In this document: piece after piece, positions 20,435 through 29,884 of the stretch
How positions within the stretch are numbered: position 1 is the stretch's first letter
How the letters are laid out: each line of letters starts with the position of its first letter
The notes under the pieces: model-generated
The model's database searches: none
Seen by the model: the letters and a program-made list of their open reading frames with translations, nothing else
What the model was told of the DNA's origin: nothing
Position numbers and translations under genes: made by a program
DNA from: Sinanaerobacter sp. ZZT-01
GTDB taxonomy: Bacteria; Bacillota; Clostridia; Peptostreptococcales; Anaerovoracaceae
Length of the DNA stretch: 64,000 bases
Assembly (NCBI RefSeq): GCF_035621135.1
Contig: NZ_CP141728.1
Coordinates: forward strand, 2,914,001 to 2,978,000
Direction of reading: 5' to 3'

Positions 20435-20730
20435 AACTTTATAATTAAATGCTATGACAGGGACAAAGTTTTAGATCAAATGCTTTCAGAGAGTTATCGT
20501 CTGGTGCGAGATAACACATTTTCTAAAAACGAGCTCACCCTTGAGCAGTCAGCTAAAAGATTTCTTAGGCGCGACCGGGTTTCTCACCGTTACATATGAG
20601 AGCGTATTCGCAGTTTTGCCGATACGATTGAGTGGGTATTTTCATACCAACGAGAGTGGTACCACGGATGCTTTTTAACAGCCTTCGTCTCTTTGCACAA
20701 AAGTGCATGAGTCGAAGGCTGATTTTTTTT
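20435..20730 (+). promoter_or_regulatory. Leucine T-box leader with transcription terminator
   Basis: A tRNA-sensing leader before leuA. Stem I shows GGGACAAAG and the CAGAGAGTTATC...GATAAC arm (20489-20515), and the specifier stretch GAGCTCACCC places a CTC (Leu) specifier codon at 20534-20536. The T-box sequence GAGTGGTACCACGG is at 20654-20667. Then comes a terminator stem CAGCCTTCG / CGAAGGCTG (20679-20721) followed by eight Ts, which the antiterminator would disrupt. Known T-boxes of this layout allow transcription when the matching tRNA is uncharged, so leucine shortage should switch on leuACDB. The tRNA-Leu(GAG) at 45840 is the expected partner. Confidence 0.95.
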
Positions 20731-20779
20731 ATCTTAAAAGAAATCAGAATGAAAAATAAGAAGAAATGGGGAAGATATT

Positions 20780-22444
20780 ATGAAAAATTTTGATAAGTAT
20801 CAAATCGGCTATTTTATGCCGCCGTCTTGTGAAATGCATTGGACAAAAAAAGATCACATTGAGAAATCTCCTATTTGGTGCAGCGTGGATTTACGTGATG
20901 GAAATCAAGCTCTGATTGTTCCTATGAGCTTAGAGGAAAAATTAAAGTTTTTTAAATTCCTAGTATCCATTGGTTTTAAAGAAATTGAAGTTGGTTTTCC
21001 GGCTGCTTCTGATACAGAATATGAGTTTTTGCGAACCCTTATCGAGGGAAATCATATCCCCGATGATGTAACCATTCAGGTACTGACACAATCGAGGGAA
21101 CATATCATTCGAAAAACATTCCATGCACTAAAAGGTGCAAAAAAGGCAATTGTTCATTTATATAATTCAACCTCACTTGCACAAAGAGAGCAAGTTTTTA
21201 AAAAATCAAGAGAACAGATTATTGAAATCGCAGAATTCGGTGCAAATTTATTCAACAAGTATGCCGCAGCCTATCCTGAAACAGAATTTCAATTCCAATA
21301 TTCACCAGAAAGCTTTACCGGGACGGAAATGGACTTTGCTGCAGAAATATGTAACCGAGTCATAGACATCTGGAAACCAACTCGTGATAAAAAAATGATT
21401 ATTAATCTTCCAGCCACCGTTTCTATGTCGATGCCTCACGTATATGCAAGTCAAATTGAATACATGTGCAGTGCTTTACATGACAGAGAAAGTTTAATCA
21501 TTTCACTTCATCCTCATAATGACCGTGGAACTGGAGTTGCCGATGCCGAACTTGGACTGCTCGCCGGAGGGGATCGAATTGAGGGAACCTTATTTGGAAA
21601 TGGGGAACGTACTGGAAACGTTGACATTGTAACTTTGGCAATGAATCTGTACTCACATGGGGTTGATCCACACCTTGATTTCAGTAATATGCCGGCTGTC
21701 GTAGATTTATACGAATCGGTTACGCGCATGCGTGTTCATGAAAGACAGCCATACAGCGGAAAATTAGTATTTGCAGCATTTTCCGGATCACATCAGGATG
21801 CGATTGCAAAAGGAATGAAATATCGCGATAAAAAAGAACAAAGAATTTGGAATGTCCCTTACCTTCCTCTTGACCCAAATGATGTCGGACGAGAATATGA
21901 AACGGATGTAATTCGTATCAATAGTCAATCCGGTAAGGGGGGCATTGGGTATCTTTTGGAACAGAATTTTGGCTATCAGCTGCCAGATGCCATGAGAGAA
22001 AGCTTCGGATACCAGATTAAGCAAATTTCTGATGAAAATCATAAAGAACTTTCCCATCAGGAAATCCATGATATCTTTACAAGTGAATACGTGAATTGCT
22101 TTAATCCAATTGAAATTACCAAAGTTAAATTTCAGCAAAAAAATGGTATCATCGCCACGATATGGGTTACAATCAATGGAGAACCCTACTCTTTTACTGC
22201 GAACGGAAACGGTCGTTTGGATGCAGTCAGCAATGCATTAAAAAATTGCTGTTTGGAGCTTGATTATAATATCATCTCTTACAGTGAACATGCATTGGAA
22301 AATGGTTCGAATTCAAGAGCCTGTGCTTACGTAGGCGTAGAGGATTCAAAAGGCAATGTAACTTGGGGCGTTGGCATTCATCCGGATATCATTTCTGCGT
22401 CCGTCAACGCTATGGTAAGTGCCATCAATCGAACGTTAAAATAA
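20780..22444 (+). CDS. leuA: 2-isopropylmalate synthase, long form
   Basis: First committed enzyme of leucine synthesis, joining acetyl-CoA to 2-oxoisovalerate. The 554 residues have a catalytic TIM barrel (SVDLRDGNQALI at about 34-45, metal HxH in SLHPHNDRGTG, LFGNGERTGNVD) and a C-terminal leucine-binding regulatory domain from about 420. It begins FDKYQIGYFMPP, the layout of the long actinobacterial/fungal LeuA2 group rather than the 510-residue enterobacterial type. GGGGAAG precedes the ATG. First gene after the T-box. Confidence 0.96.
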   Translation: MKNFDKYQIGYFMPPSCEMHWTKKDHIEKSPIWCSVDLRDGNQALIVPMSLEEKLKFFKFLVSIGFKEIEVGFPAASDTEYEFLRTLIEGNHIPDDVTIQVLTQSREHIIRKTFHALKGAKKAIVHLYNSTSLAQREQVFKKSREQIIEIAEFGANLFNKYAAAYPETEFQFQYSPESFTGTEMDFAAEICNRVIDIWKPTRDKKMIINLPATVSMSMPHVYASQIEYMCSALHDRESLIISLHPHNDRGTGVADAELGLLAGGDRIEGTLFGNGERTGNVDIVTLAMNLYSHGVDPHLDFSNMPAVVDLYESVTRMRVHERQPYSGKLVFAAFSGSHQDAIAKGMKYRDKKEQRIWNVPYLPLDPNDVGREYETDVIRINSQSGKGGIGYLLEQNFGYQLPDAMRESFGYQIKQISDENHKELSHQEIHDIFTSEYVNCFNPIEITKVKFQQKNGIIATIWVTINGEPYSFTANGNGRLDAVSNALKNCCLELDYNIISYSEHALENGSNSRACAYVGVEDSKGNVTWGVGIHPDIISASVNAMVSAINRTLK

Positions 22445-22468
22445 GGAGTATAGAAAGGAGTCATCATT

Positions 22469-23731
22469 ATGGGAATGACAATGACACAAAAAATATTAGC
22501 CGCACACGCCGGACTGCCTTCTGTAAAAGCTGGGCAACTAATTCGTGCTAATCTAGATATGGTCTTAGGCAATGATATCACCTCCCCTGTGGCCATCAAT
22601 GAATTTGAAAAGGCGGGTTTCGATCAGGTTTTTGATACGAAAAAAATATCTATGGTAATGGATCATTTTGCGCCAAATAAGGATATAAAAGCAGCGCAAC
22701 AATGCAAGCAATGCCGTACGTTTGCAAAGCGTTTTGAAATTGAAAATTATTACGATGTAGGTGAGATGGGAATTGAACATGCACTTCTTCCGGAAAAAGG
22801 GCTGGTTGCTTCAGGAGAACTCATCATTGGTGCGGATTCGCATACCTGTACTTATGGTGCACTCGGTGCTTTTTCGACTGGTGTAGGCAGTACGGATATG
22901 GCTGCAGGTATGGCGACTGGTAAAGCATGGTTTAAAGTTCCGGAGGCCATTCGATTCGTTTTGACCGGACAGCTTTCCGAGGATGTCAGCGGAAAAGATG
23001 TTATTCTTCATATCATCGGGGAAATCGGCGTTGACGGTGCTTTATATAAGTCAATGGAATTTGTAGGAGATGGTTTGCAAAGCTTGACAATAGATGACCG
23101 GCTTTGCATGGCGAACATGGCGATTGAAGCTGGTGCGAAAAATGGTATCTTTAAGGTTGACGAAATCACGACTGCCTATATGGAAGGAAGAGTGAACCGT
23201 CCATATACCATTTACGAAGCAGATGAAGATGCAGTATACGAAAAAACCATCAAAATTGATTTAGGGAAGATCAAGCAGACCGTTTCCTTCCCTCACCTTC
23301 CGGAAAATACAAAAACCATTGATCAAGTCGGTGACATTAAAATCGATCAAGTAGTCATCGGTTCATGTACGAACGGCCGCCTATCTGATATGGCCATTGC
23401 GGCAAAAATATTAGAAGGTAAACACGTCCATAAGGATGTTCGGGCAATCATTATTCCGGCTACTCAGGCAATTTATAAAGAAGCAATGAAACTGGGATAT
23501 TTAGAAACATTTATTGATGCAGGCTGCATTGTCTCCACCCCGACCTGCGGTCCTTGTCTTGGTGGCTATATGGGAATCCTTGCAGAACAAGAACGTTGTG
23601 TAGCAACGACAAATCGAAATTTTGTTGGAAGAATGGGACATAAAAATTCAGAAGTTTATTTGGCAAGTCCAGCTGTGGCAGCGGCTTCGGCAATTACCGG
23701 TAAAATCAGCGGTACTAAGGAGGTAAAATAA
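22469..23731 (+). CDS. leuC: 3-isopropylmalate dehydratase large subunit
   Basis: Catalytic subunit of isopropylmalate isomerase with a 4Fe-4S cluster. The 420-residue size and [10 protein letters not shown]-like segment ([20 protein letters not shown], about 124-143), the cluster cysteines in [10 protein letters not shown] (about 298) and [13 protein letters not shown] (about 356-368), match the shorter archaeal/clostridial LeuC type. GAAAGGAGTC precedes the ATG; leuC ends where leuD begins. Confidence 0.96.
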   Translation: MGMTMTQKILAAHAGLPSVKAGQLIRANLDMVLGNDITSPVAINEFEKAGFDQVFDTKKISMVMDHFAPNKDIKAAQQCKQCRTFAKRFEIENYYDVGEMGIEHALLPEKGLVASGELIIGADSHTCTYGALGAFSTGVGSTDMAAGMATGKAWFKVPEAIRFVLTGQLSEDVSGKDVILHIIGEIGVDGALYKSMEFVGDGLQSLTIDDRLCMANMAIEAGAKNGIFKVDEITTAYMEGRVNRPYTIYEADEDAVYEKTIKIDLGKIKQTVSFPHLPENTKTIDQVGDIKIDQVVIGSCTNGRLSDMAIAAKILEGKHVHKDVRAIIIPATQAIYKEAMKLGYLETFIDAGCIVSTPTCGPCLGGYMGILAEQERCVATTNRNFVGRMGHKNSEVYLASPAVAAASAITGKISGTKEVK

Positions 23732-24214
23732 ATGAATGCAAAAGGCTTTACACATAAATATGGCGACAATGTAGATACAGATGTCATCATCCCTGCACGC
23801 CATTTAAATACAGCAAATCATAAAGAGCTTGCTTCTCACTGCATGGAGGATATCGATGTAAATTTTATAAAAAAAGTAAAAGATGGAGACATTATGGTAG
23901 CAGGCTTCAATTTTGGATGTGGTTCATCCAGAGAACATGCGCCAATTGCAATTAAAGAATCGGGTATCTCCTGTGTTATTGCAAAAACCTTTGCTCGCAT
24001 ATTTTATCGAAATGCAATCAATATAGGTTTAGCAATCCTTGAATGTGAAGAAGCGAGCGACGACATTCAAAACGGCGATGAAGTATCCGTCAACTTTGAT
24101 AACGGAGTTATCACAAATCTTACAACGAATAAAACCTATCAAGCGGAACCATTTCCTGACTTTATTAAGGAAATTATCCGAAGCAATGGTTTGTTAAATT
24201 CAATCAACCAATAA
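23732..24214 (+). CDS. leuD: 3-isopropylmalate dehydratase small subunit
   Basis: Swivelling small subunit that completes isopropylmalate isomerase. The 160 residues include [16 protein letters not shown] (about 9-24), [20 protein letters not shown] (about 56-75), and [15 protein letters not shown]-type sequence (about 86-100), all short LeuD features. The start codon follows the leuC stop with no gap, and AAGGAGG lies within the end of leuC, so the two subunits are probably translationally coupled. Confidence 0.96.
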   Translation: MNAKGFTHKYGDNVDTDVIIPARHLNTANHKELASHCMEDIDVNFIKKVKDGDIMVAGFNFGCGSSREHAPIAIKESGISCVIAKTFARIFYRNAINIGLAILECEEASDDIQNGDEVSVNFDNGVITNLTTNKTYQAEPFPDFIKEIIRSNGLLNSINQ

Positions 24215-24252
24215 TAGAAGTTAGTAAGCTAAAAAAGTCTGGAGATGAATAT

Positions 24253-25323
24253 ATGAATAAAACAATTACAATTATAAAAGGAGACGGTATCGGTCCGGAA
24301 ATCGTAACCGAAGCAATGAAGGTAATCGATGCGATCGGCCAGAAATACAGGCATCAGTTTATCTATCAAGAAGTTGCAGCAGGCGGAAATGCAATTGACC
24401 AGTACGGCACTTCTCTTCCTAAAGAAAGTTTAGAAAAATGCTTGAATTGCGACAGCGTACTGCTTGGTGCAGTCGGCGGACCAAAATGGGATAAGACAGA
24501 CCCTTCCATCCGCCCGGAAAAGGCACTCTTGTCTATTCGAAGTGAAATGGGGCTGTATGCAAACCTTCGCCCTGCAAAGCTCTTTCCTCAACTTTCCGAA
24601 GCATCTCCACTAAAGGAAAGCATCGTGAATCAAGGAATTGATTTCGTCGTTGTTCGTGAATTGATTGGTGGAGTTTACTTTGGAAAAAGAAGCACAACCA
24701 CAGAAAATAACGAGTTGATTGCACGCGACGAAATGAGTTATAGCGAGCATGAAATTAAACGTATTGCAAAAATTGCTTTTGAAACAGCAAGAAAACGTAA
24801 TAAAAATGTCATATCGGTAGACAAAGCAAATGTTTTGGATACTTCCAGACTGTGGAGACGCGTTATGGAGCAGACCGCAAAGGATTATCCAGATATTCAA
24901 TATACGAATATGCTGGTTGATAATACAGCAATGCAGATTGTAAAATGTCCTTCTCAATTTGATGTTATTGTTACAGAAAATATGTTCGGCGATATCCTAT
25001 CTGACGAAGCAAGCATGATAACCGGTTCCATAGGCATGATTCCTTCGTCAAGCTTAGGTAATGGTACCCGCGGTATGTATGAGCCAATCCACGGGTCTGC
25101 ACCGGATATTGCAGGACAAAATATTGCCAATCCAATTGGAACCATACTTTCTGCTGCTATGATGATGAAATATTCTTTTGATATGGCAAGAGAAAGCGAG
25201 AACATTGAAGCCGCTGTCCACAGTGTATTAAATCAGGGGTATCGGACTACGGATATTATGAGTTCAGGTAAAATAAAAGTATCCTGTACAGAAATGGGAA
25301 AACTCATTATTGAAAACTTATAA
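24253..25323 (+). CDS. leuB: 3-isopropylmalate dehydrogenase
   Basis: NAD-dependent decarboxylating dehydrogenase, third step of leucine synthesis. The 356 residues hold the family's GDGIGPEIV start (about 9-17), the substrate residues in RELIGGVYFG (about 137-146), SVDKANVLDTSRLWR (about 189-203), and the metal block NMFGDILSDEASMITGSIG (about 244-262), with GSAPDIAGQNIANP near the NAD site. CTGGAGATG precedes the start. Last gene of the leu operon, followed by a terminator 40 bp on. Confidence 0.97.
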   Translation: MNKTITIIKGDGIGPEIVTEAMKVIDAIGQKYRHQFIYQEVAAGGNAIDQYGTSLPKESLEKCLNCDSVLLGAVGGPKWDKTDPSIRPEKALLSIRSEMGLYANLRPAKLFPQLSEASPLKESIVNQGIDFVVVRELIGGVYFGKRSTTTENNELIARDEMSYSEHEIKRIAKIAFETARKRNKNVISVDKANVLDTSRLWRRVMEQTAKDYPDIQYTNMLVDNTAMQIVKCPSQFDVIVTENMFGDILSDEASMITGSIGMIPSSSLGNGTRGMYEPIHGSAPDIAGQNIANPIGTILSAAMMMKYSFDMARESENIEAAVHSVLNQGYRTTDIMSSGKIKVSCTEMGKLIIENL

Positions 25324-25365
25324 GTTGAACTTCTTCATTTGTTGGTAAAAAATACCTGTGAAATA

Positions 25366-25396
25366 AAAAAGCGGATATGTCTTGTATCCGCTTTTT
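25366..25396 (+). terminator. Terminator after the leu operon
   Basis: AAAAAGCGGATA / TATCCGCTTTTT with a seven-base loop. Flanking A and T runs let it work for the opposing thioesterase transcript too. Confidence 0.9.
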
Positions 25397-25443
25397 CTAT
25401 GTTTGTCATGCAATACTTTTATATCTATGTAGATCTAATTAAA

Positions 25444-25893
25444 TTAAGAATTGCTTTCCCAGTCCACTATATCAGCTCCCACCAATTTTAAAATGCGTTC
25501 ATTCATCTTTGGATAATCGGTGCGAAGACGTAAAGGCTGAAATGTTTCGGCATGTACAAAGCAATGCTTTGTTTCCCCTTTCGTCCTTATCTTCTTCGTC
25601 TCTTTATCATAAATTTCGTAAGAAATCGTGAGCCTTGCTCCCTTAAATTCTTTTATCTTAGTCAAAATAACAACTGTATCACCAAAGTGAACCGGATCTT
25701 TGTATTCGCAATGCGCTTCTAATACAGGCATCATTACTCCCATTTTTTCAATTTCAAAATACGGCATCCCAATTTTATCTAAATAATCGACTCTCGCTTC
25801 TTCAAACCATCGAATATAATTTGAATGATGAATAATTCCCATGCGATCCGTTTCATAATAATTTGCAATTCTTATCAGCGGTAATATTTTCAA
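25444..25893 (-). CDS. Acyl-CoA thioesterase, 4HBT hotdog family
   Basis: A single-hotdog thioesterase of the YbgC/4HBT type, 149 residues. The catalytic aspartate lies in YYETDRMGIIHHSNYIRWFEEAR (about 12-34; Asp about 16), with the helix residues typical of the family. It probably hydrolyses an acyl-CoA in the cytoplasm; substrate is not clear. GGAGAATCG precedes the ATG. It directly follows the zinc-ribbon gene on the same strand with a 12-bp gap, so the two may be co-transcribed. Confidence 0.88.
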   Translation of the reverse strand: MKILPLIRIANYYETDRMGIIHHSNYIRWFEEARVDYLDKIGMPYFEIEKMGVMMPVLEAHCEYKDPVHFGDTVVILTKIKEFKGARLTISYEIYDKETKKIRTKGETKHCFVHAETFQPLRLRTDYPKMNERILKLVGADIVDWESNS

Positions 25894-25905
25894 TTCGATT
25901 CTCCT

Positions 25906-26226
25906 TTATATAAATACGCTTGCAATCGTTTTTACAGCAAGGGCTATAATAATAATGCCTGCAACAATACCGACTATTGTCAAAGCATATTTTAAATCTT
26001 TATCATTTCCGGTCAAGCCATGTCCGAAGCCGCCATTCTCACTACCTCCGCAACTGTCTTCCCACCAAGTCGGATCCTTTTGTTCTGATTCCGTCATTCC
26101 TAAACATTCCTCTATATGCTTCTTTGCTTTTTCTTCTTCGGATAGAGGAGAATCGGTTTCCGCTTGACAAAACTCACAATACTTACTTCCATCTTTAAGC
26201 TGTCCTCCGCAATGTTTACATACCAT
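25906..26226 (-). CDS. Zinc-ribbon protein with C-terminal membrane anchor
   Basis: A 106-residue protein of unknown role. The N-terminus has a zinc ribbon, CKHCGG...YCEFCQ (CxxC at 3-6 and 17-20), then a charged linker with WWEDSCGGSENGGFG, and a C-terminal hydrophobic helix (about 82-104). Such short zinc-ribbon membrane proteins are common in Firmicutes and mostly unstudied. AGGAGTAACTTT precedes the ATG. Confidence 0.75.
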   Translation of the reverse strand: MVCKHCGGQLKDGSKYCEFCQAETDSPLSEEEKAKKHIEECLGMTESEQKDPTWWEDSCGGSENGGFGHGLTGNDKDLKYALTIVGIVAGIIIIALAVKTIASVFI

Positions 26227-26341
26227 AAAGTTACTCCTTCTTTATTGTTGAATACGATGTTCTGCAATAGAATCTATTATTTATAATAGCACGCCTTTAC
26301 ATGAAATCAAGGGTTGTCATTTATGTCAAATATGTTCTATG

Positions 26342-27232
26342 CTATTTCTTTATATTTAATTTCTCTTTAATAATCTGCTTCCACTCTTCTTCCGATTTGG
26401 AACCTGCATACGCATCCCCTATGATTTCACCTTGGCTATTTACAAAAAAGGTGTATGGAATCACATCAACGTCCTTTAATTTTGCATAGATTAAATCTTC
26501 AGAAGGAAGTAAATGAATATAAGAAGCATCGGTATCTTCTATAATTCCCTTTGCTTTTTTCACTTGATCTTCTGATATATTACCATCAGGTCCAAATACA
26601 TCAATAGGAATTCCGATGATTTGAACACCCTTTTCTTTATATTCTTTATTGATCTTCCCCAAATCCGGCATTTCTCTTAGGCATGGTGTACAATAAGTTC
26701 CCCACACATTAATCATGGTTAAATCATATTCTGAAAAAATTTCCTGTGTAACAGCATTACCTTCTAAATCCATTGTCTCAAACCAACTCATGCTTGGTTG
26801 TTTGACTTCTGCCGGAGAATTTTCATCACTGCTCACAATTCCATAAGTCCAGTCTAAAATTCCGCCAAATTCTTTCACATTAGTATACCCCAAATCAACC
26901 AGTTTCTCAGCGGCTTGCTTGCTTCGATTTCCACTTCTGCAATAGATTAAAATCTCTGCATCTAAATCCGGAAGCTGCTCAGGCTTCTCCTCTTTAATGG
27001 ATTCATTTGGAAGCAATATCGCCCCGTTTATATGACCTGCATCGTACTCTTCCTTTGTACGTACATCCAAAATAATAGCGTCTTGATTTTCATTTATTTC
27101 CTGATAAGCCTCTTCGGCTGTAATTTTCTGATACCCTCTATTCTCGTACTCTTCCGACTTTGTGCATGCAGAAAAAATCATCGTAGAAATAATAAGCAGT
27201 CCTATTACTATCATCAGCTTCGCATATCTCAT
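26342..27232 (-). CDS. Lipoprotein fusing a rhodanese domain to a TlpA-like thioredoxin domain
   Basis: A 296-residue exported protein. A signal peptide ends in a lipobox-like IFSAC (Cys about 23). A rhodanese domain follows (about 38-130) with the active-site loop YCRSGNRS, so the sulphur-accepting cysteine is present. The second half (about 150-296) is a TlpA/ResA-like thioredoxin domain with the motif WGTYCTPCLREMP (CTPC). The pairing suggests handling of sulphane sulphur or thiol redox on the outside of the membrane. GGAGAATCTTTAT precedes the ATG. No ccdA-type reductase gene lies beside it, so its electron donor is not visible here. Confidence 0.88.
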   Translation of the reverse strand: MRYAKLMIVIGLLIISTMIFSACTKSEEYENRGYQKITAEEAYQEINENQDAIILDVRTKEEYDAGHINGAILLPNESIKEEKPEQLPDLDAEILIYCRSGNRSKQAAEKLVDLGYTNVKEFGGILDWTYGIVSSDENSPAEVKQPSMSWFETMDLEGNAVTQEIFSEYDLTMINVWGTYCTPCLREMPDLGKINKEYKEKGVQIIGIPIDVFGPDGNISEDQVKKAKGIIEDTDASYIHLLPSEDLIYAKLKDVDVIPYTFFVNSQGEIIGDAYAGSKSEEEWKQIIKEKLNIKK

Positions 27233-27333
27233 ATAAAGATTCTCCTATCTGTTTCACTTTTTATCGTGATCTTGCATTAGCTTTTTTGTCATATTATATG
27301 GTATTCCTATATTTGTCAATATGATTTACAATC

Positions 27334-27390
27334 GATTGTTCTTTGTATGAAAAAAGAACAATCAAGAAATATTACATGACTGTTCTTTTT
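27334..27390 (-). terminator. Terminator region after the cold-shock gene, with two exclusive hairpins
   Basis: On the minus strand, AAAAAGAACAGTCA (27377-27390) pairs with TGATTGTTCTTTTTT (27350-27364), giving a 14-bp stem and U-run 37 bp after csp. The second arm can instead pair with AAAGAACAATC at 27334-27344, so the two folds exclude each other. Confidence 0.7.
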
Positions 27391-27426
27391 GACTCAACAA
27401 GAATTTATTATTTCAATGTATGATTG

Positions 27427-27639
27427 CTATGCTAAACGAACGTTTACGGCTCTAATTTTACTGCTATCTCTAGAATCAGTTTCGGTATCGAAAGTAACCT
27501 TTTGACCTTCAGTGAGCGTTTTAAAACCATCAGCTACGATAGCGGAGAAATGTACGAATACATCATCACTACCGTCATCATTTGAAATGAATCCAAATCC
27601 TTTTTCTGCGTTAAACCATTTTACTGTACCATTATGCAT
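27427..27639 (-). CDS. cspA: Cold-shock protein
   Basis: Small RNA-binding OB-fold protein acting as an RNA chaperone. The 70-residue product begins [19 protein letters not shown], with RNP1 (KGFGFI) and RNP2 (DVFVHFSAI), as in all bacterial Csp proteins. The open frame runs 45 codons further upstream, but AGGAGG seven bases before this ATG and the family N-terminus fix the start. A consensus promoter lies about 130 bp upstream and the leader between can form a long hairpin, in line with post-transcriptional control known for csp genes. Confidence 0.96.
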   Translation of the reverse strand: MHNGTVKWFNAEKGFGFISNDDGSDDVFVHFSAIVADGFKTLTEGQKVTFDTETDSRDSSKIRAVNVRLA

Positions 27640-27680
27640 ATGAGTACCTCCTAAAATTATTGCAACCAAACATTTAAAAA

Positions 27681-27737
27681 GTTCACATATCTTTGTAAAC
27701 CATAAAACGAGCAAATGACTTACAAAAACATGTGAAC
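27681..27737 (-). promoter_or_regulatory. Long hairpin in the cold-shock gene leader
   Basis: GTTCACAT (27681-27688) pairs with ATGTGAAC (27730-27737), and TTTGTAA (27692-27698) with TTACAAA (27720-27726). These give 8 and 7 bp around a symmetric 3x3 internal loop with a 21-base apical loop. The element is in the untranslated leader, about 40 bases before the start codon. Confidence 0.65.
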
Positions 27738-27765
27738 TCAATCGAACATTTAGTATACATCTTGA

Positions 27766-27794
27766 ATTATACATTTAACAACTATATTTGTCAA
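27766..27794 (-). promoter_or_regulatory. Consensus promoter of the cold-shock gene
   Basis: TTGACA (27789-27794) and TATAAT (27766-27771), both perfect, with a 17-base spacer on the minus strand. The transcript would start near 27759, giving a leader of about 120 bases. Confidence 0.92.
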
Positions 27795-27937
27795 GAACTA
27801 AAGATTAATTCTGTAAAATGCATACAAAAGATCCTTGTCCTCAAGTAAAAGCTTTCTTCATATTCTAAGAAAAAGCATGATTCATTTATTGTTGTATCCT
27901 ACATGCTGGTTCGATTTTTTATGCTTAAGAAATCCCA

Positions 27938-29575
27938 TCATCCTAAATTTATAGGAAAGTTTTTGATAAACTTCACCAAGTCATTCGGCAACAAAGGTTC
28001 ACTAAAATAGTAGCCTTGTATATAATCGCATTCATTTTCCTTAAGCCATTCTAATTGATTCCGATTTTCAACGCCTTCAGCGATAACCTGAATACCTAAT
28101 CTGTGTGCCATTTGTATAATATTTTTTAATTCAATTGGGTCCTCATCATCCTTAATTTGATCAATGAATAACTTATCAATTTTTATATAATCGATAGGAA
28201 GTTGAATTAAATTAAGCAATGAATTATATCCTGTTCCAAAATCATCCATAGAAATTGTAAATCCACAACTTCTAGCATCATTTAGCAGTGTTTTTACAAA
28301 ATCCATATTTTTTATAATCCCACGTTCCGTTATTTCAAGTTCAATCCATTGGGAATTTATTTTATATCTTTCCACAGATTGTTTCAAAAAATTCACCAAA
28401 TTACTATTTTTCATATCTTTGGGAGAAAAATTAATTGCCAGATTTACTAAAATTCCTTCTTTTTGCCATAAGGTTAATTGTTGTATTGTATTTTGAATAA
28501 CCCATTTTGTGATTTCGTTGATCAAGCCTACATTTTCTGCAATGGCAATAAATTTTTCTGGATTAATAAAACCTTTCTTAGGATGCTTCCAACGTAACAA
28601 CGCTTCAACACCAATTATTTTCTTCTCCTTTAAACTAACTTTAGGCTGATAAACAAGGAAAAGCTGCTCATTCGGAATGGCATCATGCAAAGAAAGGCGT
28701 ATTTCATATTTTTCTTTATTCTTTCTTTCCGTTTCTTCATCATAAATATACGGTTCAAGGGAATCGTGTGCTTCATCCAATGCAAGTTCCATTTTTCTAA
28801 ATAGCTCATCAGGATGACAACTATGCGAAGGACAATGTACAATCCCTGCTTTCATTATAATTTCAATTAAAAAGCCATTGATAGAAATCGGTTCTATCAA
28901 TCGTTGTAAAAACTTTAAAGCAAGCTCATATGTATCCTTTACATTACGCTTAGGCAGAATGACGGCAAATTCATTACTGCATATAAAATAAACAAGCTCT
29001 AAATTTTCAAAATCCAAAAACATCTGTATTACTTTTTTTAAAGACTTTTCTCCGACCCTGTAATCAACATATCGATTGATATGATCCATGTTTGAAATTT
29101 GAAAGGCAATCAGAGAGAAAGGTTCTTTCATTTCAATCCTTTTTGATAAATCAACTTTTAGCTGATTGGCATTGGCTAAACCAATGGCATCATTAAAAAA
29201 GAACTGATCCATTTCTTTCATCTCATACTGCTTAATTTGCTGAACTAAAAAACCAAAAACAATTGCAATAATTACGAAAATCAATAAGCGAAAAACCCAT
29301 TCTCTCGGTTCTTGCGAAGTTTGAGTCGATACATCCCTATACATGAGTGGACCCAGTGTTATACCTCCTATTAGTGCAGTCATGAATGAAAGCTTCATTT
29401 CTCCAATAAGCGCCGCTAATAAGATTGGAAAATACATAACATGTGAAAATATTGATTGTGAGCCTCCGTCTGAATACACAAAAAAATCTGTCAATGCAAT
29501 TAAGAATGCTATCAAAAAGTAGCCCAAAATCTTTTTTTTGGTGCTTATACATTTATTAATCGATTCGTTAAACAT
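27938..29575 (-). CDS. Membrane c-di-GMP phosphodiesterase: degenerate GGDEF plus intact EAL domain
   Basis: A signalling protein of 545 residues that most likely breaks down cyclic di-GMP. The N-terminal 120 residues hold four hydrophobic segments. The next part (about 125-265) has a GGDEF fold in which the signature reads CSNEF, so cyclase activity is unlikely. The EAL domain (about 290-540) keeps EALLRW, the N of NFSP, the ELEITE glutamate, MDDFGTGYNSL, and the QGYYFSEPL end, so phosphodiesterase activity is expected. The frame extends 31 codons upstream, but TAAGGAACAGGTT before the ATG at 29575 supports this start. Stands alone. Confidence 0.88.
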   Translation of the reverse strand: MFNESINKCISTKKKILGYFLIAFLIALTDFFVYSDGGSQSIFSHVMYFPILLAALIGEMKLSFMTALIGGITLGPLMYRDVSTQTSQEPREWVFRLLIFVIIAIVFGFLVQQIKQYEMKEMDQFFFNDAIGLANANQLKVDLSKRIEMKEPFSLIAFQISNMDHINRYVDYRVGEKSLKKVIQMFLDFENLELVYFICSNEFAVILPKRNVKDTYELALKFLQRLIEPISINGFLIEIIMKAGIVHCPSHSCHPDELFRKMELALDEAHDSLEPYIYDEETERKNKEKYEIRLSLHDAIPNEQLFLVYQPKVSLKEKKIIGVEALLRWKHPKKGFINPEKFIAIAENVGLINEITKWVIQNTIQQLTLWQKEGILVNLAINFSPKDMKNSNLVNFLKQSVERYKINSQWIELEITERGIIKNMDFVKTLLNDARSCGFTISMDDFGTGYNSLLNLIQLPIDYIKIDKLFIDQIKDDEDPIELKNIIQMAHRLGIQVIAEGVENRNQLEWLKENECDYIQGYYFSEPLLPNDLVKFIKNFPINLG

Positions 29576-29884
29576 AACCTGTTCCTTACTTAAAGTATTT
29601 TTATTACGACAACTTCTAACATTATAATCTATTATTATATATTTTTCAAAAATATAATAATAATTCATAAAGATTTTTTATATTTTATTTAAGCATTAAT
29701 AAATATCTTATTTTTTACTCTTATCCCTCCTTTCTTATAACAAGGATAAGTTCATCAAAAATTGCAAAAATAATATATTTTCTATGTAAATTTCACATAA
29801 GGTTCATATGTGTAATCGACTCATCAGTCTCTTTCAAGAACGATCTAATTTGTTTTTCATATAATGTAAAAAGAAGGTGATTAA

